A DNA stretch of 64,000 nt, taken from positions 82,630 through 146,629 of the forward strand of contig CALAEZ010000009.1 in assembly GCA_937891125.1 (NCBI GenBank). Direction: 5' to 3'. The translations under genes and the position numbers were made by a program. The notes under the pieces are model-generated. The model was not told the origin of the DNA. It saw only the letters and a list, made by a program, of their open reading frames with translations, and made no database searches. How positions within the stretch are numbered: position 1 is the stretch's first letter; each line of letters opens with the position of its first letter. Origin of the DNA: an uncultured Treponema sp. (lineage in GTDB: Bacteria; Spirochaetota; Spirochaetia; Treponematales; Treponemataceae). Positions 57,201 through 64,000 of this stretch are shown here, in pieces.

Positions 57201-58208
57201 TTATTCTGCTGCGGCTTCCGCCTCTGCCTGCTTCAACAAAGCGCCTTCTGCATAGGCTTCAGAGTCCATGGCTTCTCCCACGCAGTCTTCTTCCGCGTAC
57301 CCATCATAGCAGTCACTGATTGCCTCAAGGTCACGCAGGCGGTCCGAATAAAAGCGGCGCACTGCGTAATTCGCATCCGGGTACTCGAACATCGGCCACG
57401 CATCTTCTTCTTTTTGCCAGGTATTAAGCCGGTCCTTCCTGCCGCACCAGCTCGCGATCTTTGGCTCCACCTTCTCCTTTACCGGCGCCTTGTACATCGC
57501 TCCATCTACTATGGCGTCAATCTCCTTTTTGCGCGCCGGGGTGAGCGCTTCAACATATTCAGGTTCAGACCACGTAATGGCTACTGCCGCAGGAGTGGTG
57601 ATCATCGCCGGATCATACTGCACGAACGATGCCTTGATGCCGGCATGGCACGTTACAACAACGTAGAAGCGATAGGCATCGTAAAAGCCAAGCTCGTCAC
57701 GGGCGCTCTGCTGGTTTTTGTCGACAGACGAAAACTCGGGCATGTTCATGCTGTGGTGGCTGTGAAGGTGGCAGAGAAAGCGGTGCAGGCCGTTCTCCTT
57801 GTAGTACGGATATTTATTCTTCAAGAAATCATAGTACTTTATGGAGTCGTCAGCCTGCATTGACACAGCGCCTGAGCTCGCCTTCTGGCCGGGCATGAAC
57901 CAGTCGAACGCCAGGAAATGCGGACGGTGGCCGTCAAGCTTCTTCAGCGTCAGGAACACAGCCCACTCCTGGTGCGGGAACTTGTGCGTCAGGTATTCTA
58001 TCTCCTGATAGCATCTGCTTGTGAAGACGAGCAGAGGCACGGACATGTCCAGGTACAGGTCGCGGAGATTGCGGCCCTTGAAATCCGAGCTTTCAATGAG
58101 CCTTGTGCTGTTGTCTGGGCTGACAGGATCAACGTCCCAGCTGCTGATGCGCAGGTTTGGCTCGTTGAACGGGAACTTTGCGTTGTTGAAAGACACGCTT
58201 GAAGACAT
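57201..58208 (-). CDS. JAMM/JAB metalloprotease (deubiquitinase-like)
   Basis: 335 residues from ATG 58208 (GGAGG). The JAMM metal site is intact: Glu81 in HQEWAV, then CHLHSHHSM with His149 and His151, and SSVD with Asp163, in the order E...HxH...D. Such enzymes cleave after the C-terminal Gly of ubiquitin-like proteins, to mature or remove them. The C-terminal 100 residues are acidic and helical. Corresponds by position to PRTRC protein A, though it is longer. Confidence 0.85.
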   Translation of the reverse strand: MSSSVSFNNAKFPFNEPNLRISSWDVDPVSPDNSTRLIESSDFKGRNLRDLYLDMSVPLLVFTSRCYQEIEYLTHKFPHQEWAVFLTLKKLDGHRPHFLAFDWFMPGQKASSGAVSMQADDSIKYYDFLKNKYPYYKENGLHRFLCHLHSHHSMNMPEFSSVDKNQQSARDELGFYDAYRFYVVVTCHAGIKASFVQYDPAMITTPAAVAITWSEPEYVEALTPARKKEIDAIVDGAMYKAPVKEKVEPKIASWCGRKDRLNTWQKEEDAWPMFEYPDANYAVRRFYSDRLRDLEAISDCYDGYAEEDCVGEAMDSEAYAEGALLKQAEAEAAAE

Positions 58209-58237
58209 ATGTACCTCCAATAGATGGTTAATTACAT

Positions 58238-59317
58238 TTACATGCGTATTGCATCGAGGAGCTTTTTCGCCCCCATGTTGCCGCCATCTGCCTGCAGGGC
58301 ATCCGCAAGCAGCTTCTTGAGCGCCCGCGGAGCGTTGTACGCCCGCTCCTCCCATGCGCCTTTCAGGTGTTCCCTGATGACTGGGTCAGATGCGATGTCC
58401 AGAATTATTGCCGAGCGCATGGCCCTCGTGCGGATGCTTGCGCCGATTCCGCTTGGAAGCCTGTCCATATGCTTGAGCAGCCACAGGCCATACGCCTTTA
58501 CAAAAGCCTCGCTGAAGGAGCCTGCCAGAATCCCGGCAGTGTCCAGAACCCCGACAAGTTTCCTGTCCTTGTCAGGAAGCATGGTCTGCGCCATGAGAAA
58601 CAGCTCGTCAGCATGCTCAATGGCGGAGACTGCCAGGTCTGTAGACAGCTGCGGCGTCCTGTATGCAGGGTGATCATACATGTCGAGCAGGTTGCCATGC
58701 GTCGCCCAGATATGGAAGCGGCGCGCAAACTCGAGGAATGCCGACGGGGTCATTATTTTCGGCAATTCCTCGACAAACCTGTTCCCTCCGAAGCAAATGC
58801 GGTCAAATGGCTTGCTTCTCGGATACGTGCCCGACACATGCGGGTGCGAATACTGCTCCGGCTCCCAGTCCGCAGCCATGCGCCCATTCAGCAGCACTCC
58901 GCAAGTCTCGTTGCTGATGGCCACTGACTTGTCAAGCATGTATTCCGCCTTGAACGAATACTGTGGAAGAGATGCGTATATGACGTTGTCGTTTCCTATG
59001 TCGTAGCTGCGGTACGGCATGTGAAAATACATGGGCGCATCCGTGTACTTTACAAAAAGCATGCCCATTCCGCCAACTGAGGTGGAAATCGTTACGGAGC
59101 AGTCGTCTATGCCGGAAACAAAGCCTTCCGCATCCTTTGCCGAAACATCCGTGCGCGGCGCAGACAAAAGCCGCTGCTTGTCAATGAGCAGGTCATGCAA
59201 GCGCTTGCGCACAGCCTCTATTTCCTTGCACAGGGCGTCAAGCCTGTCGTTACCGGACACACCTAGCAGCTTGCTGTTCAGCACACCTGCTATATATTCC
59301 GAGTTTCTATCGCCCAT
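58238..59317 (-). CDS. E2-like conjugating protein (PRTRC-B/Prok-E2_D-like)
   Basis: 359 residues from ATG 59317 (AAAGGAGG). Residues 24-58 are a coiled coil. The core holds SHPHVSG (158-163) and DRICFGGN (172-179); this HP...G...ICxG arrangement is that of UBC/E2 enzymes, with Cys175 as the likely catalytic residue. The C-terminal 150 residues are helical. By order in the operon it matches PRTRC protein B, which I recall being grouped with E2 family D. The 30-base spacer to the JAMM gene suggests cotranscription. Confidence 0.7.
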   Translation of the reverse strand: MGDRNSEYIAGVLNSKLLGVSGNDRLDALCKEIEAVRKRLHDLLIDKQRLLSAPRTDVSAKDAEGFVSGIDDCSVTISTSVGGMGMLFVKYTDAPMYFHMPYRSYDIGNDNVIYASLPQYSFKAEYMLDKSVAISNETCGVLLNGRMAADWEPEQYSHPHVSGTYPRSKPFDRICFGGNRFVEELPKIMTPSAFLEFARRFHIWATHGNLLDMYDHPAYRTPQLSTDLAVSAIEHADELFLMAQTMLPDKDRKLVGVLDTAGILAGSFSEAFVKAYGLWLLKHMDRLPSGIGASIRTRAMRSAIILDIASDPVIREHLKGAWEERAYNAPRALKKLLADALQADGGNMGAKKLLDAIRM

Positions 59318-59336
59318 GAAACCTCCTTTGTCCGCG

Positions 59337-60866
59337 CTACACTGCGAACATGCTGAATAATTCATCCCGCGGGCAGTCTTTCCGCGGCTCAGAGCCGCCA
59401 AGAAAAGACCGTATGTCCGCAAGGCCAAGAAAAGCCATTGGCTGCGCTGGCATGGCAAGCCTTGCCAGCGACATTCCGTACGACGGATCCGCATACGAAA
59501 ACAGCGCGTTCTGCTTTGGAGACAGCGCAGCAAGCCCGTTGTATTTTTGCAGCCCGTACATCGCCCTCAGCCCTGCTGCAGCGCGCTCCGTCGATGGAAG
59601 GAGCATGACATTGACCAAGTGCTCAGCGCTGTATCCGTAAAGGATGGGCAGGGTAGCATGCACTCCATTGACAGGCCGCAGCACGACGATTCTCCTCGGA
59701 AAGCCATATCCTGCGTACCTGCTGTTTTGAATGACGGGGAAATTTAGCCTGCTGCACTCGAAGGCTCTTCCAAGATTGCTAGCGACCGACGTTATGTGCT
59801 CGCCGACAGACGTGTTTTCATCTGCCGAATACAGCATGCCCGCAGGCACCGTTTCAATGCTGCCGGAGCCATGCCCTGACTGCTGCTGGATTTCTATTGC
59901 CGCCTTGCAATCGTCATGAAGGCATTTGATGATAATCATACTGTAGAATTCTTTAGCGCCATCACACTCTTTGTATTCATTCGGCAGCAGGGCATAGGCG
60001 GCACGCATAATGCTGTTGCAGGCGGAGAGGTGCCTGCTTACAAGAGAAAAGTACTCTTCGTATATGTCTCCTAGGTCAGGCGGCATGGCGTACTCAATCA
60101 GCTTATAACGCTCGGCGCCCAGGCCGATGAGCGGGTTCCCGTGGACGCTTCTCATTGTGTGAAACCTTCCTACCGCATGCACAAAGTTAACGAAGTCAAA
60201 CAGGGCAAACGAATAGGACAGCACAATGGCATCAAGCGCGTCCGTGTCCCACCCAGGCAGCGGCTTCACCCACAAGGCTGGAGCGCAGAACGAGCGTTCC
60301 GTGCCGAAGTCCTTGTCGCTGAGCAAAGCCCTGCAGGCAAGCATCGCTGACGTTGCAGAACTGATCACGTACCTGTCGGATAAGGATCCGGGCTGCCGAA
60401 GCGGCTGTACGATTCCATTGCCCGCGACAAAATAAGGGATTCCCTCGTAGAAGCACGTATTAAGACATGAATTTTCCCGCGCGTGAGCAATGGCGAGAAA
60501 ACGCGTGTATAACTTTCGGCACGCAGGTTCCGGAAGAAGGGAAAGCAAATCGTCGACTGTTCCAAGGCTTCTCAGATCAGCCTCCCCAGACACGCTGGTC
60601 AGCTCACGCACCTCCCGCTTGCTTTCATCAAGGGAGACAGCCATCGGCTTTGCCTTCCTGTACAATTCCAGCAAATCTGCTGCAGAAGACTTTTCCTCCG
60701 TAACTCCTGGACAGAGCATTGCACGGAGTGCTGCGCATTTCTTTGTAAGAAAATCCATCCGGTCGGCTCGAAGATCCTCCATGCTATTCCTGAAGCCTTT
60801 ATTACATGGCGGCAGCGGTTCGTCCGCTATGCCAAGCGCAGGAAGGACATACCTTGCTGCAAGCAT
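59337..60866 (-). CDS. Large unknown of the ubiquitin-like operon, 509 residues
   Basis: Starts at ATG 60866 with AAAGGAGG. Mostly helical with several Cys (LCPGV, LNTCF, CSRL). In PRTRC order it corresponds to protein F, which has no assigned function; a scaffold, adaptor or E3-like part is possible. It follows the beta-grasp gene after a strong terminator and is 19 bases from the E2-like gene. Confidence 0.6.
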   Translation of the reverse strand: MLAARYVLPALGIADEPLPPCNKGFRNSMEDLRADRMDFLTKKCAALRAMLCPGVTEEKSSAADLLELYRKAKPMAVSLDESKREVRELTSVSGEADLRSLGTVDDLLSLLPEPACRKLYTRFLAIAHARENSCLNTCFYEGIPYFVAGNGIVQPLRQPGSLSDRYVISSATSAMLACRALLSDKDFGTERSFCAPALWVKPLPGWDTDALDAIVLSYSFALFDFVNFVHAVGRFHTMRSVHGNPLIGLGAERYKLIEYAMPPDLGDIYEEYFSLVSRHLSACNSIMRAAYALLPNEYKECDGAKEFYSMIIIKCLHDDCKAAIEIQQQSGHGSGSIETVPAGMLYSADENTSVGEHITSVASNLGRAFECSRLNFPVIQNSRYAGYGFPRRIVVLRPVNGVHATLPILYGYSAEHLVNVMLLPSTERAAAGLRAMYGLQKYNGLAALSPKQNALFSYADPSYGMSLARLAMPAQPMAFLGLADIRSFLGGSEPRKDCPRDELFSMFAV

Positions 60867-60880
60867 AAAACCTCCTTTGC

Positions 60881-60914
60881 TAAAAAATAACGGCGCCCAG
60901 TGTTCCTGGGCGCC
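60881..60914 (-). terminator. Internal terminator after the ubiquitin-like gene
   Basis: Nine-bp stem GGCGCCCAG/CTGGGCGCC followed by GTTATTTTTT on the minus strand, between the beta-grasp gene (stop 60951) and the 509-residue gene. Would make most transcripts end after the ubiquitin-like protein. Confidence 0.8.
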
Positions 60915-60950
60915 GGCAATGCTGTTGTGTCAGGCCATCAGGCCATGCAG

Positions 60951-61196
60951 CTACGCTGCATAGCCACTGTTGTAGTTTCGGGTGAGGATGACGACCCGGT
61001 CGCCTTCCTCAAGGACATAGTCCTTTTCAACCCTCTGTCCATTGACAGTCACGTCTGACTTGTTGATGCTCGCGTGCTCCTGGCGGGCGAGCTCCTCAAC
61101 CGTGCATCCCTCGTCGACGCAGGTTATGTAACCTCCGTCGCTTTCCACAGACTTCATAACCTCGAAATTGACATTGATTCGGCCATTCCTTGGCAT
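60951..61196 (-). CDS. Ubiquitin-like beta-grasp protein
   Basis: 81 residues from ATG 61196 (GCAGGAGG seven bases upstream). NVNFEVMKSVESDGGYITCVDEGCTVEELA...VTVNGQRVEKDYVLEEGDRVVIL matches ThiS/MoaD and Prok_Ub (PRTRC-C) proteins in strand order. The C-terminus is NYNSGYAA; the usual GG is missing, but cleavage after Ser-Gly by the JAMM enzyme would expose a terminal Gly. First gene of the operon, with its own terminator, so it is probably made in excess over the enzymes. Confidence 0.8.
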   Translation of the reverse strand: MPRNGRINVNFEVMKSVESDGGYITCVDEGCTVEELARQEHASINKSDVTVNGQRVEKDYVLEEGDRVVILTRNYNSGYAA

Positions 61197-61256
61197 AAGC
61201 GCCTCCTGCCTCTCGGCAAATATATAGTTGCGGCCAGCGTTGTGCTTGACCATAGG

Positions 61257-61265
61257 CTTATACCG
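61257..61265 (-). promoter_or_regulatory. Putative phage promoter CGGTATAAG
   Basis: Matches TGnTATAAG except the first base; 61 bases upstream of the beta-grasp gene, and would drive the ubiquitin-like operon. Confidence 0.5.
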
Positions 61266-61329
61266 GGCATTCTCAGGATTTTTGAAAACGGCTCCGGGCA
61301 AGCAAAAGGCAGGTTGTTAAGATTTTTTA

Positions 61330-61382
61330 GGCTCTGTTCAAAATAAGCATTGATGAGCAATACATGATTTTAGACAAATATT
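61330..61382. repeat. 53-bp direct repeat, left copy
   Basis: Begins GGCTCTGTTCAAAATAAG and is identical to 63948-64000, where the window ends. Base composition changes sharply to AT-rich at this point. The GGCTCTGTT start resembles insertion-sequence ends, but no matching inverted copy is seen in the window. Confidence 0.85.
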
Positions 61383-61476
61383 GTATTCAGTATCAAAGAT
61401 ACATATAATCAATCAAGAAATAGCTTTTGTATTATTCTAACTATTTGATTACAAAATAAAAGTGTATCAATGATTT

Positions 61477-61809
61477 ATGCTAACAGAGCCAACCTCTAAT
61501 TTACAGCAAACAAATACAAACGGGTATAAATTGCAGCAAGATCAATGTGACATAGAAGAAGCAAGACGAATTGTTGAATCGTGGGGAGAAAGAGGACTAA
61601 TATATAGTCCTTCAAATGAATATCAACGTCTATTAAGAACTTTATATGGAGAATTTATTTATCGGCTTGATACAAACTACGCCAAAATAGATAGAATAGA
61701 GCATACAGACATTGAAAACTTTAAGAGTAGAGTTTTCAAACAGTTTTTCACGAGAAAACTCTTCACGAATGGAGTTCTATTCTTTCCTCAAATAATGAGG
61801 CAAGATTAG
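61477..61809 (+). pseudogene. Frameshifted small gene in the AT-rich island
   Basis: The annotated frame gives 110 residues (MLTEPTSNLQQ...RVFKQF). Removing one A from AAA near 61742 and another near 61791 continues the protein as NSFSRENSSRMEFYSFL and NNEARLETALAGIL. Helical N-terminal half with YGEFIYRLDTNYAKID, which recalls HEPN-type proteins, but this is uncertain. Either a decaying gene or a sequencing-error artefact. It converges with the methyltransferase. Confidence 0.5.
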
Positions 61810-62824
61810 AAACTGCATTGGCAGGAATTTTGTAATCTTTTTTTCACTCTATCTATACCACACGCATATACATCTTTTGATATTTCTGCACTATAACATA
61901 TTCTTTCTAACTCGTAGGATGCAATTGCAGACGTGAACAAGCCTGCAAATGGATCCCAGACGATATCATTTATATCAGAGGACATTTCAATAATTTTTTT
62001 TATCAAAATTAAAGGTTTTTGATTTAGGTGTACTGCTTTATTATTAATTTTTATGCGTTCTTTATCTTTCAATTGAGGTAATTGCCATACATTGGTTGTT
62101 CCCATTGGACAATAGAATTTTGAACGCATCAATTCCCATTCTTCTTTAGATAACGGCGTAATTCCATTGATTGAAAAATATGGACGACCTTCTTTTCTAC
62201 CGTAGCAATTTGCATAGTTGGATATTTTTTCAAAAGCATCTGATGGTGGCATATACCACAAATGACATTTGGTAAAATATTTTCGTGTAGCAGCGTTTTT
62301 TACGCCACAAGCCTCATTTGTTTTTGAAAAAGTTAGACCTGTCCTTTCCCATTCGTAGCGTAACCATTCTTTCATAGAAAGTTTTTTGTCTTTTATATAA
62401 AAAAATGGCAGTTTAACATATTGAACACATACTTCAGTGACTATTGGCAAATGGCGAATAGTTTTTGTATTTGAATTACCTGCAATATGCCCTAATCCTT
62501 TATCCCATACACAACAAGAAACATATGACCATCCATATTTTTTAATATTGGATGAACTGTTGCCCATCCTACTTCTGTATTCCAAAACCAAAGTGTAGTA
62601 ACTGGTGTAGCTTTTTCAGACCACTGTTTGATGTGAGGTTCGTACCATTTATCTAAGCCATCAGAAGAAAACAAATCCCCCTGAAAGCCGTTAACACCAT
62701 ATGGACCATCAGAAATAATAACCGTTGGAGACGTCCATTTATTGTAAAGGGTAGAAGCATCAGCACAAAACAGGTTTAATTTTTGCGTTCTAAACAACGA
62801 TTCATTGCTCATTAGGATCTCCAT
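61806..62824 (-). pseudogene. Frameshifted N4/N6 DNA methyltransferase
   Basis: Two frames, 62492-62824 (start MEILMSNESLF) and 61806-62591, together make one protein: IISDGPYGVNG carries DGPYG (a DPPY-type catalytic motif), and WDPFAGLFTSAIASYEL carries FAG, the SAM-binding motif I, with C-terminal AEISKDVY. The order catalytic-then-SAM motif indicates a beta-class N4-cytosine or N6-adenine methylase. A run of six A near 62538-62543 is the switch point; one extra A would restore the frame (HPILKKYGWSYV). Possibly phase variation or an indel error. Confidence 0.75.
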
Positions 62825-62993
62825 AAGGTATCAATATTATTAACTAGTGTAAAAAACAAGTGATTTTATCATACATTATTCGTGTAACCTTTTAACTTGC
62901 AGAAACATTTTTTAATATATAAATTTTCCTCGGGGAAACTTTTTGCTTTTGTGTTTTATTATAACAAGTTAGACTGTTTCACTTTGCAGATTT

Positions 62994-63857
62994 CTAGTTT
63001 GAAGCTTCATTTTCAACATTTTCAGAAGCATTCATTTCTTCAATCAGTTTTTTCAATCCTGCGTATTCACTATTTATGCGCTTATATCTTGCTACTATCT
63101 TTGCCTTGTATTCATCATCAACGACAAAATTATTCAGGTAGCTATCAATATTATCTTTGAGGTTAGGAATAGCATTGTCTAACAAAGCAAAAATATTTTT
63201 CAATCCCTGTTCTTGTGACTGTTCATTCTTTTTTGCCCTGGGCTTGTGTTTTTTCTTTCCTGTCGTTTCATCATATTCTTCAATCATTCTGTCGAATTTT
63301 AATATTTTTTCCCTTTCAGTCAGAGATTTGTCTTTAGCAAGGGCATAAAGCTTCTGATATGAAAAGTAGTCTACCTTTACGGCATTTTCTTTAATGAAGT
63401 TAGGAAGTGAATTAATTTTAATGTATTTGCTTGTAGTTGAAGGATCTAAGCCTACGAGAGCAGCTAAGTCCTTGTCATTTTCAATTTTTAATTTTTCTTT
63501 GAGCTTAACAAGGGCATTAGACTTTTCAACGGCGTTATAATCATTTCTCAAAATGTTTGCTGTAAGTCCCCATTGCTTGGCTTCATCTTCATTAAGATAA
63601 GTAGCCTGTATTTCTTTCCAGCCAAGTTCAGAAGCAGCCTTAAATCTGTGTGTTCCGTCAACTATAATGTAATGTTCCTTATCTTCCGAAAGAGTTACTG
63701 CGATAGGTTGAAACAACTTGCCGTTTTCAAGGCTTGTCTTGATAGCAGATATGATTTCAGGCTTGTACTGTTGCCTCATTTGATACAGGTTATTTTCATC
63801 AACGATACAATCAGAAATCAAAATATTCTTAACGCCGTCAAAAGGTTCAAGTGACAT
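62994..63857 (-). CDS. ParB-like DNA-binding protein
   Basis: 287 residues. N-terminal ParB/Srx fold with QPIAVTLSEDKEHYIIVDGTHRFKAA (GxHR-type motif), then NILRNDYNAVEKSNALVKL and an HTH (DKDLAALVGLDPSTTSKYI). C-terminal helical dimerisation region. AAGGAGAA before ATG 63857. The coding composition is AT-rich, unlike the rest of the window. ParB-like proteins paired with methyltransferases are common in mobile elements. Confidence 0.85.
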   Translation of the reverse strand: MSLEPFDGVKNILISDCIVDENNLYQMRQQYKPEIISAIKTSLENGKLFQPIAVTLSEDKEHYIIVDGTHRFKAASELGWKEIQATYLNEDEAKQWGLTANILRNDYNAVEKSNALVKLKEKLKIENDKDLAALVGLDPSTTSKYIKINSLPNFIKENAVKVDYFSYQKLYALAKDKSLTEREKILKFDRMIEEYDETTGKKKHKPRAKKNEQSQEQGLKNIFALLDNAIPNLKDNIDSYLNNFVVDDEYKAKIVARYKRINSEYAGLKKLIEEMNASENVENEASN

Positions 63858-63947
63858 AAATTTTCTCCTTGTTGATTGTTGAAAATATTTTTATGTGAAA
63901 AAAAAATAATTGGCAAGATAAAATATTAATGAATTCTTATTTATCTT

Positions 63948-64000
63948 GGCTCTGTTCAAAATAAGCATTGATGAGCAATACATGATTTTAGACAAATATT
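63948..64000. repeat. 53-bp direct repeat, right copy
   Basis: Same sequence and orientation as 61330-61382; continues to the window edge, so the true length may be greater. Confidence 0.85.

Noticed and set aside
61806..62591. Treating the two methyltransferase frames as two separate genes
   Set aside because: The catalytic and SAM motifs are divided between them in the order of a single beta-class enzyme, and one base in a homopolymer joins them.
61330..64000. Calling the island a complete insertion sequence
   Set aside because: The 53-bp repeats are direct, no inverted terminal copy and no transposase are visible, and the right repeat runs off the window.

Overview
The window reads as part of a large double-stranded DNA phage that is probably maintained as a phage-plasmid in an anaerobic, likely Gram-negative bacterium. 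Phage signals are a large terminase subunit (3882-5522), a portal protein (25442-27145) and a muramidase-like lipoprotein. Plasmid signals are a ParA ATPase, an overlapping partner gene, a serine resolvase and a cluster of 12-bp iterons (52151-52487). Anaerobic lifestyle is inferred from a class III (oxygen-sensitive) ribonucleotide reductase with its radical-SAM activase, plus the flavin-dependent thymidylate synthase ThyX. The lipoprotein signal peptides suggest a Gram-negative host, but the host cannot be named from sequence alone. No capsid or tail genes are recognisable here, so the structural module must lie mostly outside.

Layout. 1-3.8 kb: small accessory genes, including a MYG1-like hydrolase. 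3.9-5.5 kb: terminase. 5.5-18 kb: replication block on the minus strand (UDG-DNA polymerase A fusion, primase-helicase, two PD-(D/E)XK nucleases, HU-like protein, a probable ssDNA-binding protein), with a plus-strand sigma factor inside it. 18-22.4 kb: uncharacterised genes separated by near-identical terminator cassettes. 22.4-25.1 kb: dCMP deaminase and a SNF2-type helicase. 25.4-31.9 kb: portal, a small gene, and one long gene that joins an RNA polymerase beta-like region to the N-terminal part of beta'. 32-40 kb: many small genes, RNA ligase, 5'-3' exonuclease, muramidase, RecD/Pif1-like helicase, ThyX and the NrdD activase. 40-49 kb: homing endonuclease, a rearranged stretch, small membrane and zinc proteins, intein-bearing NrdD and thymidylate kinase. 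49-53 kb: resolvase, partition genes, iterons and a CI-like DNA-binding protein. 53-54.6 kb: tRNA-Arg, a small gene, a lipoprotein and an unknown gene. 54.7-61.3 kb: a ubiquitin-like conjugation operon. 61.3-64 kb: a visibly AT-rich island bounded by a 53-bp direct repeat, carrying a frameshifted HEPN-like or unknown ORF, a frameshifted DNA methyltransferase and a ParB-like protein.

How it fits together. The phage carries its own deoxynucleotide supply (NrdD/NrdG, dCMP deaminase, ThyX, Tmk), replisome, sigma factor and part of a multisubunit RNA polymerase. Some seventeen transcription units, nearly all on the minus strand, are preceded by a short motif close to TGnTATAAG with no visible -35 box. 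This is a good candidate for a phage-specific promoter class.

The most striking system is the ubiquitin-like operon: a beta-grasp protein, a 509-residue unknown, an E2-like protein with an HPH...ICFGG active-site motif, a JAMM protease, an E1-like ThiF enzyme with a C-terminal coiled coil, an RNase H-like protein and an HNH nuclease. Its first five genes match the C-F-B-A-ThiF order that I recall for the plasmid PRTRC system. A second notable point is that the glycyl-radical tail of NrdD appears to be encoded as a separate 52-residue gene 3.4 kb away, while the main subunit is interrupted by an intein exactly in front of its catalytic cysteine.
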